From CALFVT01 sp964513675 (GTDB lineage Bacteria; Pseudomonadota; Alphaproteobacteria; Caulobacterales; Maricaulaceae): a stretch of DNA of 64,000 nt. Every line of letters starts with the position of its first letter. Position 1 is the first letter of the stretch. Below, piece by piece: positions 17,672 through 26,223 of this stretch. The DNA lies in NCBI GenBank assembly GCA_964513675.1, contig CAZEOD010000010.1, positions 1 to 64,000 on the forward strand, read 5' to 3'. A program made the translations under genes and the position numbers. Below the pieces are notes generated by a model. That model saw only the letters and a program-made list of their open reading frames with translations, was not told the origin of the DNA and made no database searches.

Positions 17672-20600
17672 GTGGCCCGAACGCTTTCCCCTTTTGTTCA
17701 TTTACGGTCGCGCTCTCCTTATTCGCTCCTCGAAGGCGCGATGCAAATATCGGACATGGCCGAATATTGTTCCAAGTGGAATATGCCGGCCTTGGTGATA
17801 ACAGATACGAATAGCCTTTGCGGCGCGCTCGAATTTTCCACAAAATGCGTTGATAAGGGCATACAGCCGATTATTGGCTTAACATTATCCATAGATATTG
17901 GCGATCATGACCCTCTTGCGCATGGCCGCAAGGACCCTGATGGGACAATCGTGCTGCTGGCGCAAAATGAGGTTGGCTATCAAAACCTTATGGCGCTTTC
18001 AAGTGCAGCTTTTTTGGACGTTGAGCCTATAGACTTGCCGCATGTTCCGTTTGATATTGTTTTGGAACATGCGGAGGGTCTTATTGCGTTGACGGGCGGG
18101 CCGGACGGCGTGCTATGCCGATTGACACATGCGGGGCAGTTTAAACAGGCTGAAGATTATCTTGATCGCTTGCGAACTCATTTTGATGGGCGGCTTTATA
18201 TGGAGCTACAGCGCCACGGCATGCCGATTGAGCTGGGGACAGAGGCCAAATTAATTGCATGGGCCTATGCGAAAGATATCCCACTTGTCGCGACGAATGA
18301 GCCTTATTTCTTAGAGCCAACTATGCATAAAGCCCATGATGCGCTTTTGGCGATTTCTGAGGGCTCCTATGTACTAGAGAAAAACCGCCGCAAAGTTACG
18401 CCGCAGCATTATTTTAAATCTGCTGAGCAAATGGTAGAGCTATTTAAGGACATCCCTGAGGCGATTGAAAATACAATAGAAATTGCGCAGCGTTGCTCTG
18501 TCCGCTCTGTCGCGCGAAAGCCTATTTTGCCGGGTTTTGGCGATGAAACTCTGAGTGAGTCTGATATTTTACGCCAAGAAGCGAAAGCAGGACTTGAAGC
18601 GCGGCTGGAAAAAGTACCGCTGGCGACAACGCGGGAGGCATATTTTGAGCGTCTTGATTTCGAGTTGAAAATTATCGAAGGCATGGGGTTTCCGGGTTAT
18701 TTTCTAATCGTTTCAGATTTCATTAAATGGGCGAAAGATCAGAATATTCCTGTGGGGCCGGGGCGGGGATCGGGTGCCGGCTCTGTCGTGGCGTGGTCTT
18801 TGACGATTACTGACCTTGACCCGCTCAGATATGGGTTGCTTTTTGAGCGATTCTTGAACCCCGAGCGGGTCTCCATGCCCGATTTCGATATTGATTTCTG
18901 CCAAGAACGCCGCGGTGAGGTCATCCGCTATGTTCAGAAAAAATATGGTAGCGATCAAGTTGCCATGATTATTACCTTTGGAACGCTTCAAGCGCGGGCT
19001 GTCGTGCGTGATGTGGGACGGGTTTTGCAAATGCCACTTGGCCAAGTTGACCGGCTCGCGAAATTAGTGCCGTCAAACCCAGCTAATCCTGTCTCTCTTG
19101 CACAGGCTATTCGCATGGAAAAAGGGCTTCAAGAGGCACGCGATTCTGAGCCGGCTGTCAAAGAATTATTGAGTATGGCGTTAGAGCTTGAGGGGCTTTA
19201 CCGAAATGCCTCTACCCATGCGGCGGGTGTTGTGATTGGTGATCGACCCTTAACCGAACTTGTACCGCTTTACCGTGACCCGCGATCAGATATTCCGGCG
19301 ACGCAATTCTCGATGAAATGGGCGGAAAAAGCCGGTCTCGTGAAGTTTGACTTTTTGGGCCTGAAAACGCTCACCGTGATTGACCGTGCTTTGGGATATC
19401 TAAAAGCGCAGGGGATAGAGATTGATCTGGACGCCGTCTCAACGGATACGCCCTCTGCCTATAAAAATTTGGCGGATGGATTATCTGCGGGCGTGTTCCA
19501 GCTTGAAAGCTCCGGAATGCGGGATGTGCTGCGCAAAATGGCACCAGATTCGATCGAGGAATTAACGGCTTTGATCTCCCTTTATCGTCCGGGCCCGATG
19601 AAAAATATTGATAGCTATGTTGACCGTAAATTCGAACGTATTCCGATTGAATATCCACACCCCGATCTGGAGGAGATATTAAAAGAAACCTACGGCATTA
19701 TTATCTACCAAGAGCAGGTGATGAAAATTGCGCAGGTCTTGTCGGGTTACTCACTCGGTGAGGCGGATATGCTGCGCCGCGCTATGGGTAAAAAAGACAA
19801 GGCCGAGATGGACCGGCAAAAATCGCGGTTTATTAATGGCGCGGTTGAGCGCGGCGTCGATGGTAAATTAGCCGGCGATATTTTTGAACTTGTGAATGAA
19901 TTTGCGGGTTATGGTTTCAACAAATCCCATGCCGCAGCCTATGCAATGATCTCATTTCGGACGGCTTATTTAAAAGCGGAGTTTCCGACCGAATTTATCG
20001 CGGCCTCCATGAGCCTTGATTTGAACAATGTCGATAAACTCGCGCAGTTTTACCGTGAAGCAAAGCGGATGGAAATGGAGGTGAAACCGCCCTGCGTTAA
20101 TCGCTCCATGGCTGATTTTGATGTCGCTGACGGGGCGGTGCTTTATGCCTTGGGGGCGCTTAAAAATGTTGGCCTTGAGGCGATGAAACATGTGGTCGCG
20201 CAGCGCAACGATGGCGGCCCTTTTAAAGATTTAATTGATTTCGCTAAGCGCGTGGATGCTCGGATTGTGAATAAACGTTGTTTTGAAAATCTTGCGCGGG
20301 GCGGAGCTTTTGATGCACTAGAGCCGAACCGTGCAAAAGCATTTTTGGCGGCGTCGACATTACAATCTATCGGCTCGCGCGCAACGCAAGAGCGGGAATC
20401 CTCTCAAGTCGGGCTTTTTGGCGATGCAGATGTGGATATGGCCGAGCCGGAACTGGCGGATCCGCCGCCATGGGGGTTGGTTGAGAAACTCGATCATGAA
20501 CTCGGCGCGATTGGGTTTTATTTTGGCGGCCATCCGTTACAAGCTTATGAAGGGGTGCTGCTGCGCAAAAAAACAACATTTTGTGCAGATATTGAGAGCG

Positions 20601-21127
20601 AATATCGCCGCGGTATGAAAGTGATGCGCTTGGCGGGTGTTGTCCGTAAACGCCAAGAACGCATGTCGCAGCGGACAAAGAAAAAATTCTGCTATTTGGC
20701 GCTGTCAGACCCGACAGGCGATTTTGAAGTCTTTGTCGGGGATGAGCTTTTGGGCCGGTACCGCGATATCATGTCGGCTGGCGCTTTGGTGGAAGTTCAA
20801 GTCAGTGTGGATGAGCGTGATGGGGAGCTGAAAATATTCGGCAATTCTGTCGCTTCACTCGATGCGGATATGCAGCAATCATTGAAAGGTATTGTTATTC
20901 GCCTGCGCATTGCCAATGATGAGAGCTTGGATGATTTGGAAGCGTCGATTGAGGCCGTTAAAAATGCGCCGTCTCGAAAAATGGGTTATGTTGATGTGAT
21001 TGCGCCGCTAGAGGCGGGACGTGAGGCGCAATTGCGATTGCCGGGTAAAATTGGGATTGGTGATAAGGCGCGGGCGGCCTTGAAATCGTCACGCTTTGTC
21101 GAAGTCATCGAAGAGGTTTATGACTAA
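17672..21127 (+). CDS. dnaE: DNA polymerase III alpha subunit
   Basis: DnaE is the replicative polymerase. The 1151-residue protein starts at GTG 17672, preceded by CGGAG at 17661-17665. Order: PHP domain from HLRSRSPYSLLEGA (an arginine stands where many DnaE have the histidine of HLRxHS, so the first PHP metal site is altered), then the palm with PDFDIDFCQERR placing catalytic aspartates at D404 and D406. GRGSGAGSVVAW, the thumb/fingers and GYGFNKSHAAAYAMIS follow, then an OB-fold and tail after residue 980. This is the essential DnaE1-type enzyme by length and context, not the ImuB-associated DnaE2. It sits behind the SOS-controlled small gene and may share its transcript. Confidence 0.96.
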   Translation: MARTLSPFVHLRSRSPYSLLEGAMQISDMAEYCSKWNMPALVITDTNSLCGALEFSTKCVDKGIQPIIGLTLSIDIGDHDPLAHGRKDPDGTIVLLAQNEVGYQNLMALSSAAFLDVEPIDLPHVPFDIVLEHAEGLIALTGGPDGVLCRLTHAGQFKQAEDYLDRLRTHFDGRLYMELQRHGMPIELGTEAKLIAWAYAKDIPLVATNEPYFLEPTMHKAHDALLAISEGSYVLEKNRRKVTPQHYFKSAEQMVELFKDIPEAIENTIEIAQRCSVRSVARKPILPGFGDETLSESDILRQEAKAGLEARLEKVPLATTREAYFERLDFELKIIEGMGFPGYFLIVSDFIKWAKDQNIPVGPGRGSGAGSVVAWSLTITDLDPLRYGLLFERFLNPERVSMPDFDIDFCQERRGEVIRYVQKKYGSDQVAMIITFGTLQARAVVRDVGRVLQMPLGQVDRLAKLVPSNPANPVSLAQAIRMEKGLQEARDSEPAVKELLSMALELEGLYRNASTHAAGVVIGDRPLTELVPLYRDPRSDIPATQFSMKWAEKAGLVKFDFLGLKTLTVIDRALGYLKAQGIEIDLDAVSTDTPSAYKNLADGLSAGVFQLESSGMRDVLRKMAPDSIEELTALISLYRPGPMKNIDSYVDRKFERIPIEYPHPDLEEILKETYGIIIYQEQVMKIAQVLSGYSLGEADMLRRAMGKKDKAEMDRQKSRFINGAVERGVDGKLAGDIFELVNEFAGYGFNKSHAAAYAMISFRTAYLKAEFPTEFIAASMSLDLNNVDKLAQFYREAKRMEMEVKPPCVNRSMADFDVADGAVLYALGALKNVGLEAMKHVVAQRNDGGPFKDLIDFAKRVDARIVNKRCFENLARGGAFDALEPNRAKAFLAASTLQSIGSRATQERESSQVGLFGDADVDMAEPELADPPPWGLVEKLDHELGAIGFYFGGHPLQAYEGVLLRKKTTFCADIESEYRRGMKVMRLAGVVRKRQERMSQRTKKKFCYLALSDPTGDFEVFVGDELLGRYRDIMSAGALVEVQVSVDERDGELKIFGNSVASLDADMQQSLKGIVIRLRIANDESLDDLEASIEAVKNAPSRKMGYVDVIAPLEAGREAQLRLPGKIGIGDKARAALKSSRFVEVIEEVYD

Positions 21128-21145
21128 AGCGGCGTGGGGCGCTTT
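21126..21145 (+). terminator. Possible terminator after dnaE
   Basis: AAAGCG and CGCTTT form a 6-bp stem around an 8-base loop directly after the dnaE stop, followed by CCTTTG rather than a clean T-run. It is a modest candidate. Confidence 0.4.
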
Positions 21146-21171
21146 CCTTTGTCATCGATCAATAAAAGGTC

Positions 21172-21199
21172 TTGCAATCTTTATAATCTGCTCTATACG
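21172..21199 (+). promoter_or_regulatory. Candidate promoter of the rpsB operon
   Basis: TTGCAA (21172-21177) and TATACG (21194-21199) are spaced by 16 bp, a plausible sigma-70 promoter about 115 bp before rpsB. The leader contains a hairpin GTGGGAC / GTC-T-CCAC at 21258-21276, which could be a regulatory structure for ribosomal protein S2 feedback. That role is inference only. Confidence 0.5.
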
Positions 21200-21313
21200 G
21201 CAGCCTAATTCGCGCGCGAGGACTGGCGTAGACCGTGTTGGTTTATTGTCAATTCCGGTGGGACATATGTCTCCACACCTTGCGCAAGGCCAACCGGAAA
21301 AAGGAGATACCTT

Positions 21314-22165
21314 ATGGCACTACCCGAATTTTCTATGCGTCAACTGCTTGAAGCTGGCGTTCACTTTGGTCACCAGACACATGCCTGGAACCCAAAAATG
21401 GATCCATATATCTTTGGCGCACGCTCAAATGTTCATATCATTGACTTGTCACAGACTGTTCCGTTGTTTCACCAAGCGCTTTTGCAGGTTCGCGAAGTCG
21501 CCGCTAAAGGTGGCCGTGTTCTTTTCGTCGGCACGAAACGTGCGGCGCAAGAGCCTGTTGCAACTGCGGCTAAGCGTTGTGCGCAATATTATGTTAATCA
21601 CCGTTGGCTTGGCGGCATGATGACGAATTGGAAAACGGTTTCCAATTCTATCGCGCGGTTGCGTGAGCTTGAAGCCATGCAAGAAAATGGCGGATCCGCG
21701 GGCCTAACAAAGAAAGAAGGCCTTCAACTCGCACGTGAGCTTGAAAAGCTTGATAAAACACTTGGCGGGATCAAGGATATGGGCGGTAAGCCTGACCTTA
21801 TGTTCGTTATCGACACGAATAAAGAAGGCATTGCCATCAAAGAAGCGCGCCGTCTTGGTATTCCTGTCGTTGCGATTCTTGATTCCAATTGTGATCCTGA
21901 ATCTGCCGACTTCCCAATTCCGGGTAATGATGATGCGGCCCGCGCGATTTCGCTATATTGCGACCTGATTGCGGATGCTGTTCTGGACGGTATGACAGAA
22001 GCGCAGGCTGGCGCCGGTGTTGATCTTGGTGCGGCGGTTAATCCCGTCGAGCTTGCGATTGCGGAGACGGCACCTGTTGCTGTTGCCGAATCTGCTCCTG
22101 CCGAGGCCGCTCCTGTTGAAGCTGCTCCAGCAGAAGCTGCTCCTGCCGAAGCCCCTAAGGCTTAA
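21314..22165 (+). CDS. rpsB: 30S ribosomal protein S2
   Basis: S2 is a late-assembling small-subunit protein needed for S1 binding. The 283-residue protein has the family opening MRQLLEAGVHFGHQTHAWNP, the NHRWLGGMMTNWKTV segment and GIPVVAILDSNCDPE. Beyond the conserved part (ending near residue 230) comes a low-complexity tail of alternating Ala/Glu/Pro units (APAEAAPVEAAPAEAAPA), seen in other alphaproteobacterial S2 proteins. A good ribosome site (AAAAGGAG, 21298-21305) precedes the ATG. tsf follows after a terminator-like hairpin. Confidence 0.98.
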   Translation: MALPEFSMRQLLEAGVHFGHQTHAWNPKMDPYIFGARSNVHIIDLSQTVPLFHQALLQVREVAAKGGRVLFVGTKRAAQEPVATAAKRCAQYYVNHRWLGGMMTNWKTVSNSIARLRELEAMQENGGSAGLTKKEGLQLARELEKLDKTLGGIKDMGGKPDLMFVIDTNKEGIAIKEARRLGIPVVAILDSNCDPESADFPIPGNDDAARAISLYCDLIADAVLDGMTEAQAGAGVDLGAAVNPVELAIAETAPVAVAESAPAEAAPVEAAPAEAAPAEAPKA

Positions 22166-22179
22166 CTCGATATAGACTG

Positions 22180-22219
22180 GCTGCGATTTTATTATTTAGA
22201 AAAAATCGCAGCGGTTTTT
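22180..22219 (+). terminator. Hairpin with T-run between rpsB and tsf
   Basis: GCTGCGATTTT at 22180-22190 pairs perfectly with AAAATCGCAGC at 22202-22212, followed by GGTTTTTA. This has the form of an intrinsic terminator or attenuator. Because rpsB and tsf are usually cotranscribed, partial termination that lowers tsf relative to rpsB is the likely role. Confidence 0.75.
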
Positions 22220-22281
22220 AACTTGACAGATGATGCCTTTAAGGGCGTCAAATTCATAACATTTCCTAAGGAGATATTCCT

Positions 22282-23208
22282 ATGGCCCAAATTACAACGG
22301 CTTTAATTAAAGAACTGCGTGATAAAACATCTGCAGGTATGATGGATTGTAAAAAAGCGCTCACTGAGTCTGGCGGCGATATTGAAGCTGCGGCAGATTG
22401 GCTGCGTCAAAAAGGTATTGCAAAAGCTGATAAGAAAGCGTCCCGCGTTGCGGCTGAAGGTCTTGTCGGGGTTGCGCTAGACGGCACTAAAGGTGCGCTT
22501 GTTGAAGTTAATTCCGAAACTGATTTTGTTGCGCGTAATGATGCGTTCCAAGCGGTTGTAACAGAAGTTGCAACATTAAGCTTAACAGCAGGCGGTGATG
22601 TCGACGCCTTGAAAGCGACGCCAACAAGCTCCGGCGCAAATGTTGCCGATCACCTTGTTGCTCTTGTTGGTAAAATCGGTGAAAATATGACGCTTCGCCG
22701 CACAGACTATCTTGAAGTCTCTGATGGTGTTGTCTCTGGCTATATCCATAACGCAGAATCTGCGGGTCTTGGTAAAATCGGTGTCTTAGTCGCGCTTGAA
22801 TCATCGGGTGACAAAGCGGCGCTTGACGCTCTGGGTAAGAAAATTTCTATGCATGTCGCGGCAACAAGTCCTTTGGCTCTGACGCCTGCTGATCTTGATG
22901 AAGCGGTTGTCGCGAAAGAGCGTGATATGCTCATCGCCGAAGCCCGCGAATCTGGAAAGCCGGAAGCGATTATTGAAAAAATGGTCGATGGACGTATGCA
23001 GAAGTTCTTTAAAGAATCGGTTCTAACGACGCAAATTTTTGTCATGGACGGTGAGCGTACGATTGAGCAGGTTGTTGCGGATGAAGCCAAATCTCTTGGG
23101 ACTGACGTTAAGCTTACGGGTTTTACGCGCATGGCACTTGGTGAAGGTATTGAGAAAAAAGAAGAAGACTTCGCAGCAGAAGTCGCTGCGGCGGTTGCTG
23201 GCTCTTAA
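22282..23208 (+). CDS. tsf: Elongation factor Ts
   Basis: EF-Ts is the nucleotide exchange factor for EF-Tu. The 308-residue protein has the N-terminal UBA-like domain with LRDKTSAGMMDCKKALTESG, the EF-Tu contact TDFVARND and two core subdomains. The start ATG 22282 has AAGGAG at 22269-22274. It follows rpsB in the classical order and is closed by a strong terminator at 23237-23266. Confidence 0.97.
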   Translation: MAQITTALIKELRDKTSAGMMDCKKALTESGGDIEAAADWLRQKGIAKADKKASRVAAEGLVGVALDGTKGALVEVNSETDFVARNDAFQAVVTEVATLSLTAGGDVDALKATPTSSGANVADHLVALVGKIGENMTLRRTDYLEVSDGVVSGYIHNAESAGLGKIGVLVALESSGDKAALDALGKKISMHVAATSPLALTPADLDEAVVAKERDMLIAEARESGKPEAIIEKMVDGRMQKFFKESVLTTQIFVMDGERTIEQVVADEAKSLGTDVKLTGFTRMALGEGIEKKEEDFAAEVAAAVAGS

Positions 23209-23236
23209 TCTGACCTTACATTATATGAAAAATATC

Positions 23237-23266
23237 AAGCCCCGTGCTAGCGCGCGGGGTTTCTTT
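23237..23266 (+). terminator. Intrinsic terminator after tsf
   Basis: CCCCGTGC and GCGCGGGG form an 8-bp stem with one G-U pair and a TAGC loop, extended by AAG/TTT, then TTTCTTTCG. It lies 29 bp after the tsf stop and before the pyrH ribosome site, so pyrH probably has its own promoter or receives read-through. Confidence 0.8.
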
Positions 23267-23333
23267 CGTTATAAGAGATAAACTGGATTCGGCGGGGATA
23301 ACCGCATGTCCTTATATGTCAGGAGTAATAAGC

Positions 23334-24050
23334 GTGGATTATAAATTCCAACGTGTCTTATTGAAGGTCTCTGGTGAGGCTTTAATGGGAGATCAATCCT
23401 ACGGCATTGACGTTTCTATGACGGAAAAAATCGCTAAAGAAGTCAAACAGGCCCATGATAATGGGCTACAGATTGCGCTTGTTATTGGCGGCGGGAATAT
23501 TTTTCGCGGCTTATCAGCGGCAGCCGGCGGGATTGAACGTACAACGGCTGATTATATGGGCATGCTGGCCACGGTTATGAATGCACTCGCTATGCAAAGC
23601 GCGCTGGAGCAGCAAGGTGTGCATACGCGGGTTATGTCAGCCATTCCCATGACAACGGTTTGCGAACCTTATATTCGCCGCCGTGCTGTGCGGCATATGG
23701 AAAAGGGCCGCGTTGTCATTTTTGCAGCGGGAACAGGTAATCCTTATTTCACTACAGATACAGCCGCCGCACTCCGCGCGGCCGAGATGGGCTGCGAAGC
23801 GCTTTTAAAGGGCACGCAGGTTGACGGCGTCTATGATAGTGACCCGAAAACCAATCCTGGCGCAGTGCGCTATGACCAATTAAGTTACCAAAAAGTGCTC
23901 GCTGATGATTTGCGCGTCATGGATACATCAGCTGTGTCCTTGATGCGGGACAATTCAATCCCCATAATCGTATTCTCGGTTCATATACAGGGCGGACTTG
24001 ATTCAGTGATGCGCGGTGAGGGTGTTTGTACCACAATTTCGTCGAGCTAG
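23334..24050 (+). CDS. pyrH: UMP kinase
   Basis: PyrH phosphorylates UMP to UDP and is allosterically controlled by GTP and UTP. I start it at GTG 23334 because AGGAG (23321-23325) lies 8 bases upstream and the protein (VDYKFQRVLLKVSGEAL) then has the usual 238 residues; longer in-frame starts at 23244 or 23316 would run into the terminator or lack a ribosome site. Motifs: LKVSGEAL, GGGNIFRG, ATVMNALAMQSALE, GTGNPYFTTDTAAALRAAE and KGTQVDGVYDSDPK. It belongs to the tsf-pyrH-frr series. Confidence 0.96.
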   Translation: MDYKFQRVLLKVSGEALMGDQSYGIDVSMTEKIAKEVKQAHDNGLQIALVIGGGNIFRGLSAAAGGIERTTADYMGMLATVMNALAMQSALEQQGVHTRVMSAIPMTTVCEPYIRRRAVRHMEKGRVVIFAAGTGNPYFTTDTAAALRAAEMGCEALLKGTQVDGVYDSDPKTNPGAVRYDQLSYQKVLADDLRVMDTSAVSLMRDNSIPIIVFSVHIQGGLDSVMRGEGVCTTISSS

Positions 24051-24090
24051 GGTCTTAATCTAGCCCCTCTTGATTTAGTAAGGAGACAAG

Positions 24091-24645
24091 ATGTCATTTA
24101 ATCTTGATAGTTATCGTAAGCGGATGGACGGCGCTGTTGCGTCGCTTAAAACCGAATTTAGCGGACTGCGTACGGGGAGAGCCAATACGGCTTTGCTCGA
24201 TAATATTACCGTGAAAGCTTATGGAAGTGATACGCCGCTTAATCAGCTTGGAGCTGTGTCCGTGCCAGAACCTCGCATGTTAACTGTGCAGGTTTGGGAT
24301 AAATCAGTTGTTGGCGCGGTTGAACGTGCTTTGCGCGAAAGCCCGCTGGGGATTAATCCCGTTATTGATGGGCAAACTATGCGTATCCCTATGCCGCCCC
24401 TCACAGAGGAGCGCCGCAAAGATTTGACGAAAGTGGCTAGCGGTTATGCTGAAAATGCGCGGGTTGCGGTTCGTAATGTACGCCGTGATGCTATGGACAC
24501 GCTCAAGAAGCTTCAAAAAGATAGCGATATTAGCGAGGACGATCAAAAGCGGTTTGGCGAAGATGTGCAAAAAGCGACAGATACGGTTATTGGGAATGTC
24601 GATGAGGCCCTTAAAGTCAAATGCGACGAGATTATGCAGGTCTAA
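24091..24645 (+). CDS. frr: Ribosome recycling factor
   Basis: RRF splits post-termination ribosomes together with EF-G. The 184-residue protein has LRTGRANTALLDNITVKAYG and the C-terminal helix region RRDAMDTLKKLQKD. AAGGAG at 24080-24085 precedes the ATG. The following uppS frame opens directly after the frr stop, suggesting translational coupling. Confidence 0.97.
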   Translation: MSFNLDSYRKRMDGAVASLKTEFSGLRTGRANTALLDNITVKAYGSDTPLNQLGAVSVPEPRMLTVQVWDKSVVGAVERALRESPLGINPVIDGQTMRIPMPPLTEERRKDLTKVASGYAENARVAVRNVRRDAMDTLKKLQKDSDISEDDQKRFGEDVQKATDTVIGNVDEALKVKCDEIMQV

Positions 24646-24648
24646 GCC

Positions 24649-25377
24649 CTGAGCCATCCATCTAAATATCACGCGAATTTCCCGCTTCATATCGGGATTA
24701 TCATGGATGGGAATGGCCGCTGGGCCAAGGCCCGCCATCGTCCGCGCGTGTTTGGTCATCAAGAGGGCGTTAAAACCGTTCGCCGTATCGTCGAAGATGC
24801 TGCGGATATAGGCATTAAATATTTGACGCTCTATAGTTTTTCAACTGAGAACTGGACGCGGCCTAAGGCCGAAATTACGGCGCTTTTTCGTCTTTTGAAA
24901 CAATATGTCGTTGATGACCTTGAGACATTAAATCGTAATAATGTGCGCGTTCGTGTGATTGGCTCTCGGGACGGTTTAAGCGATGATTTGCTTGATGTTA
25001 TTAACCGCGTTGAAACAGAGACGCAGAGTAACTCAGAGTTTTTCCTCAATATTGCGTTTAATTATGGCGGCCGTAACGAGATTATCCGCGCGATGAAACG
25101 AGCGGCGGCGGCGGGTCATAGTCTTGATGATATAGATGAGGCGACCCTTGGCCAATGTCTTGATACGGCGGGCCTGCCTGAGCCGGAGCTCATTATTCGT
25201 ACCAGCGGGGAGCGCCGCGTTTCAAATTTCCTCATGTGGCAAACAGCCTATAGCGAGTTTGTTTTTACAGATGTATTATGGCCTGATTTTAGCCGTAAAG
25301 ACCTTGAGAAAGCTATTGCCGAATTTCAATCGCGCGAAAGACGATTTGGTAATCTTAAAGCTGAAGAAGTCGCTTAA
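24649..25377 (+). CDS. uppS: Undecaprenyl diphosphate synthase, probable CTG start
   Basis: UppS condenses eight isopentenyl units onto FPP to make the C55 lipid carrier for peptidoglycan and LPS. The first ATG (24703) encodes the methionine of HIGIIMDGNGRWA, so starting there would remove the conserved beta-strand before the catalytic Asp of MDGNGRW. Between the frr stop (24643-24645) and that ATG the only near-standard start in frame is CTG at 24649, giving LSHPSKYHANFPLHIGIIMD and 242 residues, the normal length. Other motifs: LTLYSFSTENW, NYGGRNEI, PELIIRTSGERRVSNFLMWQ and ELVFTD-like EFVFTDVLWPDF. Either CTG is used with coupling to frr, or a base is wrong in the assembly. Confidence 0.9.
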   Translation: MSHPSKYHANFPLHIGIIMDGNGRWAKARHRPRVFGHQEGVKTVRRIVEDAADIGIKYLTLYSFSTENWTRPKAEITALFRLLKQYVVDDLETLNRNNVRVRVIGSRDGLSDDLLDVINRVETETQSNSEFFLNIAFNYGGRNEIIRAMKRAAAAGHSLDDIDEATLGQCLDTAGLPEPELIIRTSGERRVSNFLMWQTAYSEFVFTDVLWPDFSRKDLEKAIAEFQSRERRFGNLKAEEVA

Positions 25378-25383
25378 ATTATC

Positions 25384-26223
25384 ATGGACGACTCTCGCCC
25401 TAAATCATCCGTGCCGAAGTGGAAAAACATAGGTATTCGGGCGGTCTCCGGCTTATCTTTTGGATTAATTGCTCTTGTACCGTTTTATTTTGGCGGCGTC
25501 TATTGGGCGGGACTTGTGGCGTTGATTGCCGCGCGTGCTGTATGGGAGTGGGTGCGAATGTCCGACAACAACCCGTCGCGCCTCGCGTTTATTATTCCAT
25601 TGATAGGCGTCGGCCTCGCGCTGACCGTAAGCCATTTTGAACTCTATAAGGCTGCGGCTTTATGCGTAGTTTTGATAGCCGCCCTCTCTGGAATTGAACG
25701 GCTGCGGCGAAGCGGGGCGATTTGGGCAGCATTTGGATTTATATATATTGTTATTCCCGCGATTTTACTTGTCTTATTACGGGGAAAAATGCCGGGCGTT
25801 AATGCCGTTGGGTTTCAAAGTCTGATTTATGTGATTTTAGTCGTTATTGCGGCCGATACGGGCGCTTATTTGGGCGGTTCATATTTTCGCGGTCCGAAGA
25901 TTGCGCCAAAACTCAGCCCCAATAAAACATGGTCGGGTTTTGTCTCCGGCGTAGTTTTTGCCTGTCTTATCGGCGGGCTATCCGCAGTGTTTATTGGGTT
26001 CTCGCCTTTATATGCTGTCATTATCGCCGCGCCGATTGTTGTTTTCTCTGTTGTGGGGGATTTCTTGGAAAGCGGCCTTAAACGGCGGCTTGATGTTAAG
26101 GATACGGGCGGCGTTCTGCCCGGGCATGGCGGGGTCTTAGACCGCGTTGATTCGCTTATGATGGCTGTTGTTTTTGTGGCGCTTTTACAGATGTTAGCTC
26201 CGCAGTTCTGGCCGATCTCATGA
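25384..26223 (+). CDS. cdsA: Phosphatidate cytidylyltransferase
   Basis: CdsA makes CDP-diacylglycerol from phosphatidic acid and CTP, the branch point of phospholipid synthesis. The 279-residue protein has about eight membrane segments and the C-terminal family signature around KRRLDVKDTGGVLPGHGGVL followed by DRVDS. The ATG lies 6 bp after uppS, and the end overlaps dxr by four bases (ATGA). Confidence 0.95.
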   Translation: MDDSRPKSSVPKWKNIGIRAVSGLSFGLIALVPFYFGGVYWAGLVALIAARAVWEWVRMSDNNPSRLAFIIPLIGVGLALTVSHFELYKAAALCVVLIAALSGIERLRRSGAIWAAFGFIYIVIPAILLVLLRGKMPGVNAVGFQSLIYVILVVIAADTGAYLGGSYFRGPKIAPKLSPNKTWSGFVSGVVFACLIGGLSAVFIGFSPLYAVIIAAPIVVFSVVGDFLESGLKRRLDVKDTGGVLPGHGGVLDRVDSLMMAVVFVALLQMLAPQFWPIS

